Source of the DNA: Leptodontidium sp. MPI-SDFR-AT-0119
Taxonomy: Eukaryota > Ascomycota > Leotiomycetes > Helotiales > Leptodontidiaceae
Length of the DNA stretch: 64,000 nt
Direction: 5' to 3'
NCBI GenBank assembly: GCA_020726505.1
Contig: JAHLEZ010000012.1
Coordinates: forward strand, 1,054,001-1,118,000
Both the position numbers and the translations under genes were made by a program. Below the pieces are notes generated by a model. That model worked only from the letters and a program-made list of their open reading frames with translations. It was not told where the DNA came from and searched no databases. This document shows, in pieces, positions 11,091 through 24,317 of the stretch; position 1 is the stretch's first letter; every line of letters begins with the position of its first letter.

Positions 11091-14000
11091 ATGGATACCG
11101 GAGTTCGCTCTGCAAGAAATGTGCTCTTTCAGGAGGTAGACACCCCCTTCCACTCACCGGGCATTTTCTAACAGAAAGCAGCTCAAACCAAAATGTGTTG
11201 AACTCAGCCAGCTAGTCCTTCGAGACGACACCAGTGCGAGCAATCCGAAAGCCTTACTCCAGTCTGCGACGCAGCTACTAGAAATCCTAGAAGAGAAATG
11301 TAAACGGACGGACGGCGCATTCGACGAGAAATTGGCAGACTACGCATTCTTTCCGCTCTCCCAAATCCTCCAGAGGAAGAAGACATACACGGATCGGTTA
11401 TCTGAAGTCACAATAAAATGTATGCGGGTATTATTGGAATATGGGTGGAGGACGTCGATCGCCCTGGATCTTGCGAAGCAGCTCTTGATCCTACTCACAT
11501 TTGTGGCAGGAGGGGTACCTGGGAAGGATTCAGTACCCCCACCAGAAGAGCTGATGATTGAGGCATACGGAGCTCTTACGGCACTCTTTCGAGCATTAGC
11601 AAACGCACCGGGAGGTTCGGCCTCCATGGTTGAGTCGGGCACAATACCAGCTCTGGGACATTGCGTGACAGTGATATTGGATGGGGTTACAGATGGACCG
11701 TCAGCAGTTGCACAGCTCCAAGCTCTCCAAGCTCTGGATTCTGTTTGGCACTGTATCAAAGATCCGGAGGCCCTCTCAAACTTTTTGCCTGGTACAATAT
11801 CTGCCTTGACCAAATTTTTGATGCCTAGTACTGGTTCTCGAAGATCTCGGAAAGCTCTTGTTAGGGCTTTGGGTGTCCTCAGGCATGTCCTCATTTCTAC
11901 TTTGAGTGACATTCATACACGAAATATCAGGAATGATAAGGCTTCAGTCGAAGTGGCAAAGGCTGGCGCAGACCAGAAGCAGAAGAACCTCACTAAGTCA
12001 TGGCTTAAAGCAACAACTGGCCAGATAAAATTGGCTCTGTCCAATATCATTAAGCTCCGGGGCCACGAGTCTGTGGAAGTAAGGAAAGCGCTCAACCAGC
12101 TGTGTATTACACTTTTAGACGAGTGCCATGACACCTTGTTTGAAGCAGCCTCAATACTTGTTGAGACTTGCATGACGCTTGCGGGAGTTGATGCCGAAGA
12201 GGAATTGAGTCTGAGGGCAACATCTCTCACAGACCTTGCATCTATTCACCCAAATCTAGGTGATCTGATCAAAAACACTGTATACAACTGGGTCACGAGT
12301 CTCCCAAGAGTTATGCAGTCAAATGACGAGTCTGCAAAACATGCCGCCTTGGGTCAATTATCGAAAGCGAACGGATTGCTCACCCGCTTGAATCTTGAAT
12401 CCTCCATCCTGGAAGATGCTCTTGGAAGCTCCCTCCGGGATAGTATAACTCTCACTCTCGAGGCTTTGCCTGTGGCACAAGGCGTACAAGAAGCAGAATT
12501 CGATTTGAATAGCCAAGCTGCAATGATACTGGCATCTGATAATGCCCTGTCAACTAATTTTCAGCCAACAATAATGGCACAGGAGAGCCAAAGACAGACT
12601 CGAAACCAGCTGGAGATACTTATTGGTAGTCTTGGTAATAGGGAATCTCAAATGAGTATGGCGAGCGAGATGCTAGAGTATGCACGAAGTGCATCGGGGC
12701 CGAGTCTCCTCTCCGCATACTGGCTTTCGTCCCAAATTCTCCGATCGGCTGAATCTAGTAACAAGGACATTGATGAATTCTTCGAATCATCTCTGACTCT
12801 ATCCGATAAGCAAGAATCTATGGATGAGGAGCTGTTCTCATACTCTCAGTCACTTCTTGTCAGCACGGAAGAGAGAACATCAGACTGGCGGTTACAGGCC
12901 ATCGCCTTGGAAGTCATGGCAGGCACAGCTCAACGCATGAAAGAAGGCTTCAAGGCAGAGCTGGTAGATACACTATATCCCATTGTTCAATTACTGGGAT
13001 CCCCAAACCCACGCCTGCGAGAACATGCCGTCACTTGTCTGAATATCATATCCAAGTCGTGCGGTTACGCCAACGCAAGCAGACTGATTGTAGACAATGT
13101 CGATTACATGGTCAATGCAATCTCATTGCGACTGAACACATTCGATATCTCTCCACAGGCTCCTCAAGTCCTCGTCATGATGATTCGTCTTACTGGACCC
13201 TCTCTCCTGCTCTACCTAGACGATGTGGTAGAGTCCATCTTCGCTGCATTAGACAACTTCCACGGATACCAGCTCCTAGTCGACGTTCTCTTCACCGTGC
13301 TTGGAGAGATCGTCTCCGTGGGATCAAAATCGGGACAGCTCCGAATAGAAGACACGACCACCATTAACCACAGAAAGAATCGTCCAGAACCCACACCAAT
13401 ATCAGATCTAGTCAAACTCCTCAAATCAAAGGCCTCCACTAATCGCACATCATTTCCCCACGAAGAAGTTCCCCAAAAGCCCTGGAAATCCGCCAAGACG
13501 CTCCTCGACGAACGCCAGCCTCCCTCGGACGCGGACAACGACAACGAAGACCAAGAAGGAGGAGAAGAAGACTCCAACCAACCCACAAACCAAGAAATCG
13601 CCAAACCACCCCCGACAAAAACCTACACCATGCTCCAGTCCATCACGCGCCTCTCCCAACACCACCTAACATCCTCCTCCGCGCACTTGCGCACAAAGCT
13701 CCTGTCCCTAATCCGCACATCCTCATCCTCCCTCGCTTTCGACGAAGATGCCTTCCTCCCGCTCGTCAACGACATCTGGCCCGTCCTCATCACGCGGCTC
13801 TATGATCCAGAGCCGTACGTCCAAATAGCAGCCTGCGAAACGATATCAGAGTTATGTCGCGGCGCAGGCGATTTCCTGAGTACGCGTTTCCGCGACGAAT
13901 TCCCAGCTATACTCAAACTAGCCAAGTCAGCAAAGGCCAAAGCGGAGAGTGAGAAGAGGGGGAGTGGAGGGAGAGGCGTGTTTTCGATGGCTAGTAAGTT

Positions 14001-14271
14001 ATGGGAGGGGCTTGTGGGATTGTTGATTACCGTGGTGGAGTATGTGAGAGTTGAAGATGAGGTATTTGATGAGGTTGTTGATGTGCTTGGACCACTGACT
14101 TGGGAGAGGGAGGGCGTTAGGAGGGCGTTGGAGGCTGTTAATGAGGATGCGGTTTGGTTGGTTATGCAGGTTAATGGGAGGAATGGGAAGGTGGAAACAC
14201 CAGTTATGGAGGGATTTACTTTTGTTGGGTTAGAACAGCGCGGTGATAGAGGGATAGATGTCATGAAGTAA
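11091..14271 (+). CDS. TTI1: TTI1, TELO2-interacting HEAT-repeat protein
   Basis: Two exons, 11091-11135 and 11182-14271, encode 1044 aa, matching the about 1040 aa of yeast Tti1. The first exon encodes only 15 residues (begins MDTGVRSARN). The 46-nt intron has a CTAAC branch site close to its AG. The N-terminal stretch with LADYAFFPLSQILQ and RLSEVTIKCMRVLLEYGW is characteristic of Tti1. Most of the chain is helical repeat, as expected of HEAT repeats, with an acidic Asp/Glu-rich linker at about residues 795-830 (13521-13590). Tti1 works with Tel2 and Tti2 in the TTT complex, an Hsp90-linked assembly factor for PIKK kinases (TOR, ATM/Tel1, ATR/Mec1). The role is inferred from family identity. 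The 3' end converges with eIF5, 411 bp apart. Confidence 0.93.
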
Positions 14272-14682
14272 TGCCATCTTAGCAAGTCAGGCCATCTCGA
14301 CTAGAGCTTCACATCATAATTCCCCATCACAATTGTTGCACGAAGTCACTCAATCATAGTTAAACAAGGGGTTTTTTTTATTTTATTTTAAAGAGCGGAA
14401 TGCATTTGCTATTGGCACAAGGCAACATGACTTTTTTTCCCAAGTACCATAAAAGAACGAACTGAGGGAGGCTCGCAGAACAGAACAAGAAGCACAGATC
14501 AAAATCAGACAAATCTACCAAAGGGCAAACCAAATCTAACCATTCAACCCGATACCAAGACTACCAAACAGAGGCAAGAGCCAAGTCCGTCATCATGTGT
14601 GTCTAGAAACATCCATCTGCCATGCCAATCGTGGGAAAGGAAGCGAGAAAACATGATCTAGACGAGCGTAAATTGGACACAA

Positions 14683-16014
14683 TTACTCGGAATCGTCGTC
14701 ACTCTCGGCCTCAGCAAGCCAGTTGAGGAAGACCTCAGCGGACTTGCGGACCTTCTTGCTGGTGGGAAGATCGATGTACTTCTTGCTTGCCTTGGTACCC
14801 CATTTGGTGAGGACATCTTCGGGAAGAATGTCTTCGTTATAGAGAGCCATGAGGACCTTGGGAGTTTCGTCATAGAACTTGGCATCGTTCTGCCCTCTGA
14901 GACCGATGAATCGCTCAACGCCACCGAGGAGAGCCTTCTGGTGCTTCTCAGATGTAACCATCTATTAGAGTTGTTAGAAAGGGTTGACTTCTTATTTTGA
15001 GAGTAACAGATAACTTACGTTCTTGAGCATGGATGAGCGGGCAGGAATCTGTTTGACAATCTTGTCATCGAAGATGGTCTGAACCAAGACGAGGAGAGTA
15101 CGGTGCTTTGCCTCGATGCCATACTCCTTTGCCTTCAAGTAAATGGCAACATCTTCGACGTTGCTGACACCACCCTTGGCCTCGGCCTCGCTGGTGATCC
15201 AGTTGCCAAGTTGATCATACGCCGAATTTCCACCACCCTCACCATCCTCATCCTCATCATCGCCAAGGACAAGCTTCTGCTTCAGATCATCAGGGAGCTG
15301 TTGTTGACGAGCTCTGACAGCCTCGGGAGACATGTCGACAGTCCACTCGTCATCCTTGACCTCGACGGCTTCATCAAGCTCGAGAGCGCCATCGTTGATG
15401 CGGCGAGTCAGTTCATCATCGCTGCCGGCTTCAACATCGACATCTCCGTTCTCGTTGGATCCATTCTCGGAGTTGCCCTCACTTCCACTGTTGTGTCCAT
15501 TCTCATCTCCGTTGGCGTTACCATTCTGCTTAGCTTTACGGGCAGCCTTCTTATCAGCCTTGTTCTTCTTGCCGGTCTTTGGCTGGTTCTTGAGAATGAA
15601 GCCACTGAGCTTGAGGCGGAGGTCGACATCGGATCGCTGACCACAAGCCTTGCAGTCAAGTACAATATGGCCATCCTTGATAACCACTTCGGTCTCGGGG
15701 TTCTTGCACTTCTTGCAGAGAACGAACTTATTGATGAAGCCGTCAAGGTAATCTTGAAGCTTGGATGCTTCATGGGCACCATTGATGATCCATCGATCGT
15801 CAGCTGGGTTGGAGTTGGTCTGGGCACCGAGTTCGAAACCGAAGTACTTGATTACGTAGGCTCCAGGGCGTGCCAAAGAATTTGCGACGCTGCTGAGATT
15901 GACAATGACGGTCTTGATGCCGTTTCCTTTGCCTTCGATCTTGGATTGGAGCTTCTCCATCTTGTAGCGGTAGAAGGGGTCCTTCACATCGCTTCGAATG
16001 TTGATAGTAGCCAT
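14683..16014 (-). CDS. TIF5: translation initiation factor eIF5
   Basis: Exons 16014-15019 and 14961-14683 encode 424 aa (yeast eIF5 has 405). The N-terminal domain begins MATINIRSDVKDPFYRYKM and carries the C4 zinc ribbon: C100/C103 in LCKKCKN and C121/C124 in LDCKACG. A Lys/Glu/Asn-rich low-complexity linker follows (about residues 145-215). The C-terminal W2/HEAT domain ends in LNWLAEAESDDDSE, the aromatic/acidic box that contacts eIF2-beta and eIF3. eIF5 is the GTPase-activating protein for eIF2 during start-codon selection. The single 57-nt intron has GTAAGT and TAG borders and a CTAAC branch. The long antisense ORF opposite it (15103-16044) is a shadow. The gene is divergent from THI6, with 1264 bp between the two start codons. 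Confidence 0.97.
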
Positions 16015-17278
16015 GGTTGCGATTTGCTTGGGGGTTTCTTTTGACGATTTTGTGTATATGGATCAGGGTAGGACTTGGACCGTTAGACGACCAGACGATG
16101 CGACATATGACATGCAGAGGATGCGGCGGACGGAGGGAGCGAGAGAGCACAGAAGGAGATGCTTGGTTGTAGATTGCTAACGCGACATTCGACGAGGACG
16201 GTATGTATTAGCCGTTGCTACTGAAGTAGGGGCTACAAGGTTTCCGCGGTATGCGAAATGGTTGCAGCTCGAGAGGCGGCTGGTGTCTGAGGTCGTTGGC
16301 GTGGGGTGTGAGATACATATAACGCAGATGTATCTGTTGACGTGCTGATCGCTTTGTTGATAGAGGTGATGCGGCGGAAGGGGGAGGCTTCCTTTGAAGA
16401 GGAGTGCGTTTGGTCTGCTTTAAAGGCAGAGACAACAGACAGACGTGTTCGGGGCGACTGGAGCGCGGGCTTCGAAGAGCTATCTGGTGGAAGAGGTGTC
16501 GTGCAGGTTCTATGGTAGAATTCCTGTTTGTGGGATGAGACGGGAGACGTGGATGGGCGTGTGTTGTTTGTAGATGTTGTAGTTGTGGAAGAAGGTGATG
16601 GTGGATGGAAGAAAGAAGTCAGAAGTCGTCAATGGTGGAGTGGAGACCAAGAAAAAGTCCACGCCCATGCCAGTGCCCGCAAGCAAGCCAGCGCCTGAAG
16701 CCCAGTCATTTGGCGCACTTGCCGTTTCCGAAAAAACCACTAGCGTCAGTCGACTCGCTTGACAAAGCGCCGAATTGCACTTCGAGGCACTTCCAATTGC
16801 CTTTGTCTTTGTTCTCCCTCATCAACTCCGTCAGCAGCCAGCATCAGCCAATATTCTATGCATAAGGAATTCGTGCAGCCTCTGCAACTGTGTGTCAAGC
16901 CTTGTCAAGTCAAACCACATTCTTTCCTTTTTATTATATCTCCGAGTCTGACCCAAGCGTTTTGTGACCAAGCGGACTGACTGGCGTGATCGGGAAGGAG
17001 AAAGTCCTTGTGCTTGGCAGCGACAGTCATAGACTCTTTGTTCTCTCGTGGGAAGAGTCACAATAGCTTTGTGTCTTGACTTTTGAAAATACCTCAGTAC
17101 TGAAACATCGACTTTGGACTTTCTTGAGTCAGGTGTTTAAGAGACGAGACGGAGGTGGAGAGCAGCTCTAAGACTTTTCTTATCAGAAGGGCCAGCAGGC
17201 AAGAATAGTGCCAAGTACCAAGGGTTGAAAAGAATCGGAAAAGTCTTCCAAATTCATCTCTTCCCTTGCAAACCCAAC

Positions 17279-18951
17279 ATGACGAAAGTGGACTATTCAC
17301 TCTACCTGGTAACAGACTCTACTCCCGCCATCCTCGGTGATCGAGATCTTGTGGAAGTAGTGGAAGCTGCACTTGAAGGCGGAGTGACTCTCGTTCAATA
17401 CAGAGACAAAGTCAGTGACACCGGACTCTTGGTCTCCACAGCCCGGAAACTACACGCTATAACGCGAAAGTACAATGTCCCTCTCCTGATCAATGATCGC
17501 GTCGATGTTGCGCTGGCTGTTGGCTGCGAAGGTGTCCATATCGGTCAAGATGACCTGGGTACGTGTTGCTTCATCAGTCCGAGCCCACGCATTTCCTCTG
17601 ACTATGTTCAGATCTCTCTGCTGCGCGCAAGTTGCTTGGCAAAGATGCAATCATAGGCGTGACAGTGTCCAGCATCGAGGAAGCCGTAGCTGCGTGTAAC
17701 GACGGAGCGGACTACCTAGGTGTAGGTACCATGTTTGCAACTGGAACGTGAGTGAGGTCTGGACTCTGATGCTGAACTGTACTGTACTGAAGCCATGTCA
17801 GTAAAACAAACACGAAGGATATCATCGGGACTGCAGGGACCAAGGAGATACTCAGTGCCATTGCTGAGGTGGGAAAAGATGTCCGCACTGTATCCATCGG
17901 GGGTATTAATGCATCCACACTCCAACGTGTCTTGTACCAATCTTCGGCGCCGTCAAAGAGTTTGGATGGTGTTGCTGTCGTCAGCGCCATCGTCGCTGCA
18001 ACAGATCCCAAGAAAGCAGCTGCCGAACTCCTGGATCTTGTAAAAACACCTCCACCTTTCGCAGCCGCCTCACTAGCCAATACCGCAAAGAGTTCTTCTA
18101 CCTTAGAACTCATCCAGCAAGTTCCCAGCGTCATCAAAGAAGTGGGATCCAAGACGCCTCTCTCCCACAACATGACAAACCTGGTCGTTCAAAACTTTGC
18201 AGCCAACGTCGCGCTCGCAGTAGGCGGCTCTCCAATCATGGCCAACTACGGAGAAGAAGCAGCGGATCTCAGCAAATTAGGCGGAGCACTCGTCATAAAC
18301 ATGGGTACCGTAACACCCGAAGGCTTGCTGAACTACTACAAAGCATTGAAAGCATATAACCTCCAAGGCGGACCCGTGGTCTTTGATCCAGTCGGAGGAG
18401 GCGCTACAGCAGTCCGCAAAGCAGCTGTCAAGACTCTTCTAGCAGCTGGCTACTTTGATGTGATCAAAGGCAACGAAGGCGAGATCAAAACGATCTTCGG
18501 AACAGTCGTCCAGCAACGCGGCGTAGACAGCGGAGCAAGTACATCCACCGCTCTAGAAAAAGCCACATTAGTCCGCGACCTCGCGGTCCGAGAACGCAAC
18601 GTCGTGGTCATGACTGGAGCAGTTGATTATATCAGTGATGGGGAACGCACATTCGCCGTTTCGAATGGTCATGAGTTGTTAGGTAGGATTACTGGGAGTG
18701 GATGTGTTTTGGGCACGACCATTTCGGTCATGTTGGCGGTTTGGAAGGGGGATAAGCTGCTGGCTGCGCTGGCGGGATTGCTGCATTATGAGATTGCGGC
18801 TGAGGTTGCGAGTAAGAGGGACGATGTTAAGGGGCCAGGGACTTTTGTGCCTGCGCTTATTGATGAGCTGTATAACTTGCAGAAGAGGACGAGTGAGGGT
18901 GATGTGAAGTGGTTAGAGAGTGCAAAGGTGGAGGCTGTGAAGTTTAGTTGA
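17279..18951 (+). CDS. THI6: bifunctional thiamine-phosphate synthase / hydroxyethylthiazole kinase
   Basis: Exons 17279-17558, 17612-17747 and 17802-18951 encode 521 aa (yeast Thi6 has 540). The N-terminal ThiE-like half shows VDYSLYLVTDSTP, LVQYRDK, PLLINDRVDVA, EGVHIGQDDL, DYLGVGTMF and SIGGINA. It joins the pyrimidine diphosphate and thiazole phosphate moieties into thiamine phosphate. The C-terminal ThiM-like half shows SHNMTNLVVQNFAAN, ALVINMGT, FDPVGGGATAVRKAA, VIKGNEGEI and the glycine-rich phosphate loop RITGSGCVLGTT. It phosphorylates hydroxyethylthiazole for salvage. Fusion in this order is the normal fungal arrangement. The ATG at 17279 begins MTKVDYSLYL; an upstream in-frame start at 17225 is not an ATG. 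I searched the leader by eye for TPP-riboswitch boxes and saw none, as expected for this gene rather than for the thiazole or pyrimidine synthase genes. Confidence 0.95.
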
Positions 18952-19707
18952 GAAGACTGAGTTGGAAGAGGGTATTGTGATTATGACGTAGAGTATATAG
19001 ACTGATGGGCATATGAATATATGGCTAGAGCTTAGAGAGTCTAGAGCCAGCCCGGAACCTTTACTTCGTATATAGGTTTCTGTACCACTACAGCCTGGTG
19101 CAGCGAGAACATGATGCAGTGAACCAGCATCTGTTATCTATGTTCGGCAGTAACTTCAACATTGACAATAGCGCCAGTATCTTAACAATAGCAATAACGC
19201 CGAATGAGACGTCGGTCCTGCATAAGACTGTATAAGATGTTGCATGCACGTCCAACTAATCTATATGTGTTGACCGATAGGGCTCCCTGTATATCCACCC
19301 ATTAGAAGCCTCTTTACAATACTAACTCAACTCTCCGTCAAAGAATGTGCTCATCATTTTGATCACTGCATGTTGTTTATATTTATATGAGAGAGAGAGA
19401 GAGAGGAGAAAGAGGGCTGGTTGAAGTAAAATTAACTTTGCAAAACTATGTTTGGTGGTAGTGAACAGTCTCTAGGATCATGCTTAGGGGGCCCAGAAAC
19501 AAAATACGAGTATGTATGACTAGACTGTGCCAGACGTAGATATGAAGCTTGGAAGTAAGCAATTAGTCTCTGTATATTCTAGACCTTTTTCAATAACCTA
19601 TCTTATACAACCCCATAACCCCCCATCCATACCTCCCAACCAGTCTTCCCAAGCCGATGCCCTGTCCAAAATCATACACCATCTCCTTCCATTCCTGGTC
19701 TCCCTCT

Positions 19708-20477
19708 CTAAATCTTACTCTTCCCCGCCAGCACGCCCAAAACCTCCTTCGTATCCTTACTACTCTGCTTAACAAGACCGGCAACAGCCCTAAACTCAGG
19801 AATAGCCGCATCACCCATACACTCATAAATCCAGCTCTCACTAGTCGTAACCACCGCCCCCTCCCTCCTCAACCTCTCCAACGCAATCCCAATCTCCTCT
19901 TTATTGCAACTACTAACCCCATCCGCCAGGATATACACTTTATGTCCATTCGCGAGCAGATCCAGCGTCGTCTGCGTGATGCAGATGTGCGTCTCGATGC
20001 CCACGAGCACGATCTCTGATGGCGTGGTGGAGGAGAAGTGTTGCGAGATTGCTGGGATCCACATGCTGAAGGCGGTCTTGTCGACGTGCTCTATGGCGCT
20101 TGAGAGGTCGAGTTCTGAACAGGTCTCCCCGAGACGGGCGCGGTTTTGCGTCGTTGCGTAGATGGGGATGGAAAGGATGGAGGCGGCTTTGAGCATTTTT
20201 TGGGTGGTGAGTATACTATTTGCAAAGGGCGTTGTCAGTCAATTCAATGTATGTCTCCTTGGAGACAACCTTCCCTCTTGAGTTCTATCTGTTTGGATTT
20301 GGGTTTGGGAAGGAAAGGGGGGAGGAATAGAACGTACAGTTTCTCATATTCCCAAATCGGCCCTCGGAATTTCTCTTGTATATCGCAGATACTGCCTCAA
20401 TCAGCACATACGTCCTCATCTGCACATCATGGAGGGGGGAACGGACAAAAGGGCTGGCTTGTCTACGATTCTGTTAG
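19708..20477 (-). CDS. isochorismatase-fold cysteine hydrolase (5' end uncertain)
   Basis: Supported exons are about 20477-20447, 20391-20338 and 20215-19708, with splice joins that fall inside codons and restore family sequence. The catalytic triad of the fold is visible: Asp in FICDIQEKFR, Lys in HVDKTAFSMW and Cys in VGIETHICITQTT. Members hydrolyse amides or enol ethers; this ISOC1/ISOC2-like subgroup, common in fungi, has no settled substrate. The first intron would use a GTCCGT donor, unusual at position +3, yet the join DKPAL-FICDIQ is exactly what the family has. The start is not fixed. The ATG at 20540 (begins MSDKPRRRL) reads in another frame and would need a very short intron of about 35 nt, so I end the feature at the last supported base. 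The 3' end converges with THI6. Confidence 0.75.
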
Positions 20478-21509
20478 CTGTTGAAGAGGAATTGAGGAGT
20501 AGGAGGTTATACTTAGGCGTCTTCTTGGCTTATCTGACATCTTTGCTGTTGAATTGGGGGTGGTGAGTGGTGTAGATGTGTTATTTTTTCCCCCTCGAGT
20601 GTAAGGTTTGGGGTTGCGATTTCGTTCGGATGGGATTTCTGAGGTGGGGTGAAAATGTACGTCGATGGATTGGAAGCCGAGGGATCCCCGCACTGCGGGG
20701 TTTACCCGGGCTACTGGTCTCGATTCGTCCCGATGTTCGGCTCGGGTTCGTCTGGGTTTGGTGACTTGAGGACTTGAATTGGGATACATGTCAAATTTCG
20801 AGGAATTAGTTTTCTTTGCTGGTTTGCTTTCGACAAAGCTGGAAATCAAATTGTGGGATGGATAAGAATGTCCAAGGAATACACATACCATCGATCGCTT
20901 CAGGCTGGGCCCCTGAAAATTTAGCGAGGTCTGTGTAAACATTCCCTAAGATGCCCAATTGTCTCAAACAGTTTAAAATATCAAAGGTCAAAATATGCGG
21001 TACCCGCCTCTAGCCGAATTCTATCGCATAGCCTCCAATTATTCGCTTAAAGACAAATTAAGTTACTTGTCGGCGGCTTGAGATATCTCATTCTGCTATC
21101 GGAATTGGGACCTACTGAAAGCTGCGAGTGTTCAAGACTGTGCGGTTAGAAATGTACGAAGTAACAGAGAAGTCCATCTCTGTTATTAATGATTTTGTAT
21201 AGTGAGATTTTAGAGAGTATAGCGATTGTGATTTGGATGCTCCGCTTCACAAGGTTCGGTAATGAGCTGGAGAGCTAGGTCACCTTGCCCGGATACTGTT
21301 CGCAGAACAACTGGCAATCACTCCAGATGAATCTGTGTCATATTCAATAAAGACTTCCATAAAAGAGCTCGAGCAATGTCTAGAAGCGCTTTCTTAGCAA
21401 GCACAAGCACAATATACGAAGCAACCCAAAGTCCCGAGCTCTCGACTCTAAATTCTCACCCACAAACCTCGCGGGAATTGCAGAACCCACAAAAGTATAA
21501 ATTCAACGC

Positions 21510-22932
21510 TCAAGGCGAAGCCGTATTACTAACCACCACACTCGTCGCCTCCTGCGGAAAGATCTTAACCTCCACCCCCGGTTCCCCCTCATCCGCATAA
21601 AGATTCTGACCCTCCGCCACACGATTAGCATCCACACTCCCCCTCACAACCGCAACCTCCTTCCTCACACGAATCGCCTCCTTCACAGTCCCCAACTCCT
21701 TCTCCAACCACTTCCTCATCGTCTCCTTCGCCTTCTTCTCCGTCTCACTCAACACAACCTCCTTCTCCTTATCCTCAACCACCTTCCCATGCTTATCCTT
21801 CTTCTTCTCTGGCCCCTTGATCAAGACATTCAACTCCTTCTCAAGTTTCTGCCTTCCCTGATTCAGTTCAATCCACTCCTCATACTCCTCCCTACCCCCA
21901 AAACAGATATGGTACAAGCGACAATACGCCTTATGCTCAAGCGGACAATCAATAGCTTTCTCCAGGAACAGATACTGCCACATATGTTCCCACGTCCTAC
22001 CACTAATACTATCCTTCAACTTCGTACTCAGCAACCAGTTAATATGATGCAGGTATTGCTCTCGCGGTACGCTGCGGATGCGTTCCTTGGTGACTGCGAT
22101 CTGGGAACAGCATGGCGTGGCGAGGATCTCGGGGATGTCGTAGAGGTTGAAGTTGGCGCGGAAAGCCTCCTGCATCTCTTTCTGCTCCGGGGATGTACCT
22201 GATTCCTCGTTCACGCGGGTCGTGTTTATGGAGCCTGTACTGCAGCCCACGCCCCATGTTACGCGCAGGTTGAGGAAGTGCCGGCGTTGGACTTCGCGGA
22301 GGTCGAGGTGGTTGAGGGAGAATATCATGCTGTTCGTTGTAACTTAGCCAACAAGCATACGTATAGGGAGAAGGCAAAAGGAATAATAATGATAAACTAG
22401 GGGGTAGGGGGGCTGGGGGCAACGATTCGTACCTCTGATCAAGCAATTGCTCAACATGCCACGACATCTGCTGCGAGTGTATCAAAATCGAAATATCCGG
22501 CAAATCATCATAGAAATCATAAAAATACTGATGATACATCATCGCCTCATGTCCCTTATTCTGCTGCGCATGATGCGTAGCATTGAGATCATCGGCAATA
22601 TACGGCACTACATTCATGCCAGGGACTTTCAAGTCCTTGACCCAGGAGTAGTTCTCCTTTGTCGTGGCTGCGATGACGAGGTTGACGCTGGGCATGGGAC
22701 CTTTGAGGATCCGGTAGACGCCGCCGTCTTCTTTGATGGCGTGGTGGTCGATTAGTTCCTGGGGCAGGACTTTCATCTCTTGTGTGCTGTACATGAATAT
22801 GATTGTGAAAAGGATGCAGCCTGAGATGAGGATCATGCGGGATGCGCGGGGGAGGTTGGCGAATCGACTGCGGAGCCATATGATGAGAGGGGTCATGTTG
22901 AGCACGTCGTGAGGAGAGATGGTTTGATGCAT
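21510..22932 (-). CDS. DUF3431 type II membrane protein
   Basis: Exons 22932-22433 and 22329-21510 encode 439 aa. A short basic N-terminus (about 32 aa) precedes one hydrophobic segment, about residues 33-49 (RMILISGCILFTIIFMYS), so the protein is probably anchored with its bulk in the secretory lumen or outside. The DUF3431 core follows: VNLVIAATTKENYSWVKDL, VVPYIADDLNA, MYHQYFYDFYDDLPDI, ILIHSQQMSWHV and, after the intron, SLNHLDLREVQ, CCSQIAV and REQYLHHINWLL. The layout resembles Golgi glycosyltransferases, and the DD or D-rich motifs fit, but the family's activity is not established. The C-terminal 100 residues are a Lys/Glu-rich, probably coiled-coil tail. The 103-nt intron is longer than its neighbours. 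Confidence 0.88.
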
Positions 22933-24286
22933 GTTTATAAAGTATGCGTACTGCAGCTTGCACAGGAGTGTTCAAGAGAAGGCCGCGAAGAAATCAAATA
23001 GCGAAGAAATTTGGCATCGTGGAGGGGCTGGGAATGTTGAGATCTGGCACCAAGCCGTCACTGAAGTAAGGAGCTTACTGTAATGGAACATTTCCAATTG
23101 TGATAAGAGCTACGAGAGAGACATCCTGAATGGGGATTATGCTGGCTATCTCAACCGATAAGAGAAAGAGGTATGTCGTTGGAATACCCCTTGCTTCGAG
23201 GTTGATACCTCAAAATTAGGAACGAATGAGCATCATGATGGTAGAGGCTCGCGGCACAGGTAGGTACAACAGGGCTTTTACTGGGCCCGGGAATTGGAAG
23301 AAGGAAATGCATTATAAACTAGTACTTCGAGAAAAGCATACAAATATGACAGCTCGATCTCACACAAGAAAGAGCCCATGGAAGCCGAAAAAAGGAGACT
23401 TGACAAACTTTCGCCATGGTACATATTTAGTCGAATGGAAGTGAAAGTCTATGAGATTCTTCTGTGTATTGACCTCCTTCAGGTAAGCCTCAGAGGCACC
23501 CATATGTTGATTGATCTATGACAGCACGTGACATTTAAGAGAGAAAAGTCACGGGACCTTGACTAAGAAAAAGGAAGCAGCTCTTGTCTTGTCTTGACAA
23601 CTAAAATGACGGTAACGTGAGCTTGACTTGCAAATATTAGCAAGAAGCAGTAGTGATTGTACCATCTCTTCGTGAATCTTCGCAGATGAAGCATTGAAAA
23701 CCTTAACACGTGGTTTGTAGCTGAAATCCTTCCGGTAGGGAGCTTTCTCTTTCGCACCACGCAAAGAGCCACGCCGAGCTCCAGGGGTTGTGTGACCAAA
23801 GGTGCCGCACACATTGACGTCAAATTTGGCGGTGACTTTCTGTCCGTTTCCTTTGACGTTCGTTGCCTTGAGTGATCATCCCGAAGTAACAAGCAAAATC
23901 TCTTCAAGAGAGAAAAGAAGGCAACCACAGGACTACTGGATCATTCTCCAATGAGAACATAAGAACCAATTAGGTATCCATATCGTCTCTTGGCGCGGGA
24001 TGAAAGAGGCCAGAAGCATGCTCTCCAGATCCCAAGAATGCCTTGTGAGGCTGACTGCAGTCAGCAAGTTCCAGCTGGACTAGGTTTTTCCCACACACAC
24101 AGTGACCACACCATACACCCCGGATGACTGGTTTGGGGAATTCACCTGTCGTCCGATATTCGACCCATGCTCTTAAATTCCCGACAGTCCTGGAAAATTT
24201 CAAATCAGGTGGTTACTGTAGCAGTAGTGAAACAATAGTTCGAGTCATCCCGTATGGTATTTTTGTATTATAGTACCAACAAAATA

Positions 24287-24317
24287 GGCGTCAAGGCAGA
24301 TTTCGAGTCCTGACGCC
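24287..24317. repeat. perfect 7-bp inverted repeat with 17-nt loop
   Basis: GGCGTCA at 24287-24293 pairs perfectly with TGACGCC at 24311-24317, and TTTT follows directly on the plus strand. A second, weaker inverted pair (GGTA/TACC) lies just upstream. The loop has a TTCGAGTCC element like a tRNA T-loop, but the rest does not fold as a tRNA. Confidence 0.6.

Noticed and set aside
15103..16044. 313-codon plus-strand ORF
   Set aside because: It lies exactly antisense to the eIF5 coding sequence, whose protein identity is certain; its hydrophobic Leu/Val/Ile-rich text is the reverse of acidic and basic codons.
17000..17280. Possible TPP riboswitch in the THI6 leader
   Set aside because: I looked for the conserved CTGAGA and pyrophosphate-sensor boxes and saw neither; fungal TPP riboswitches usually sit in other thiamine genes.
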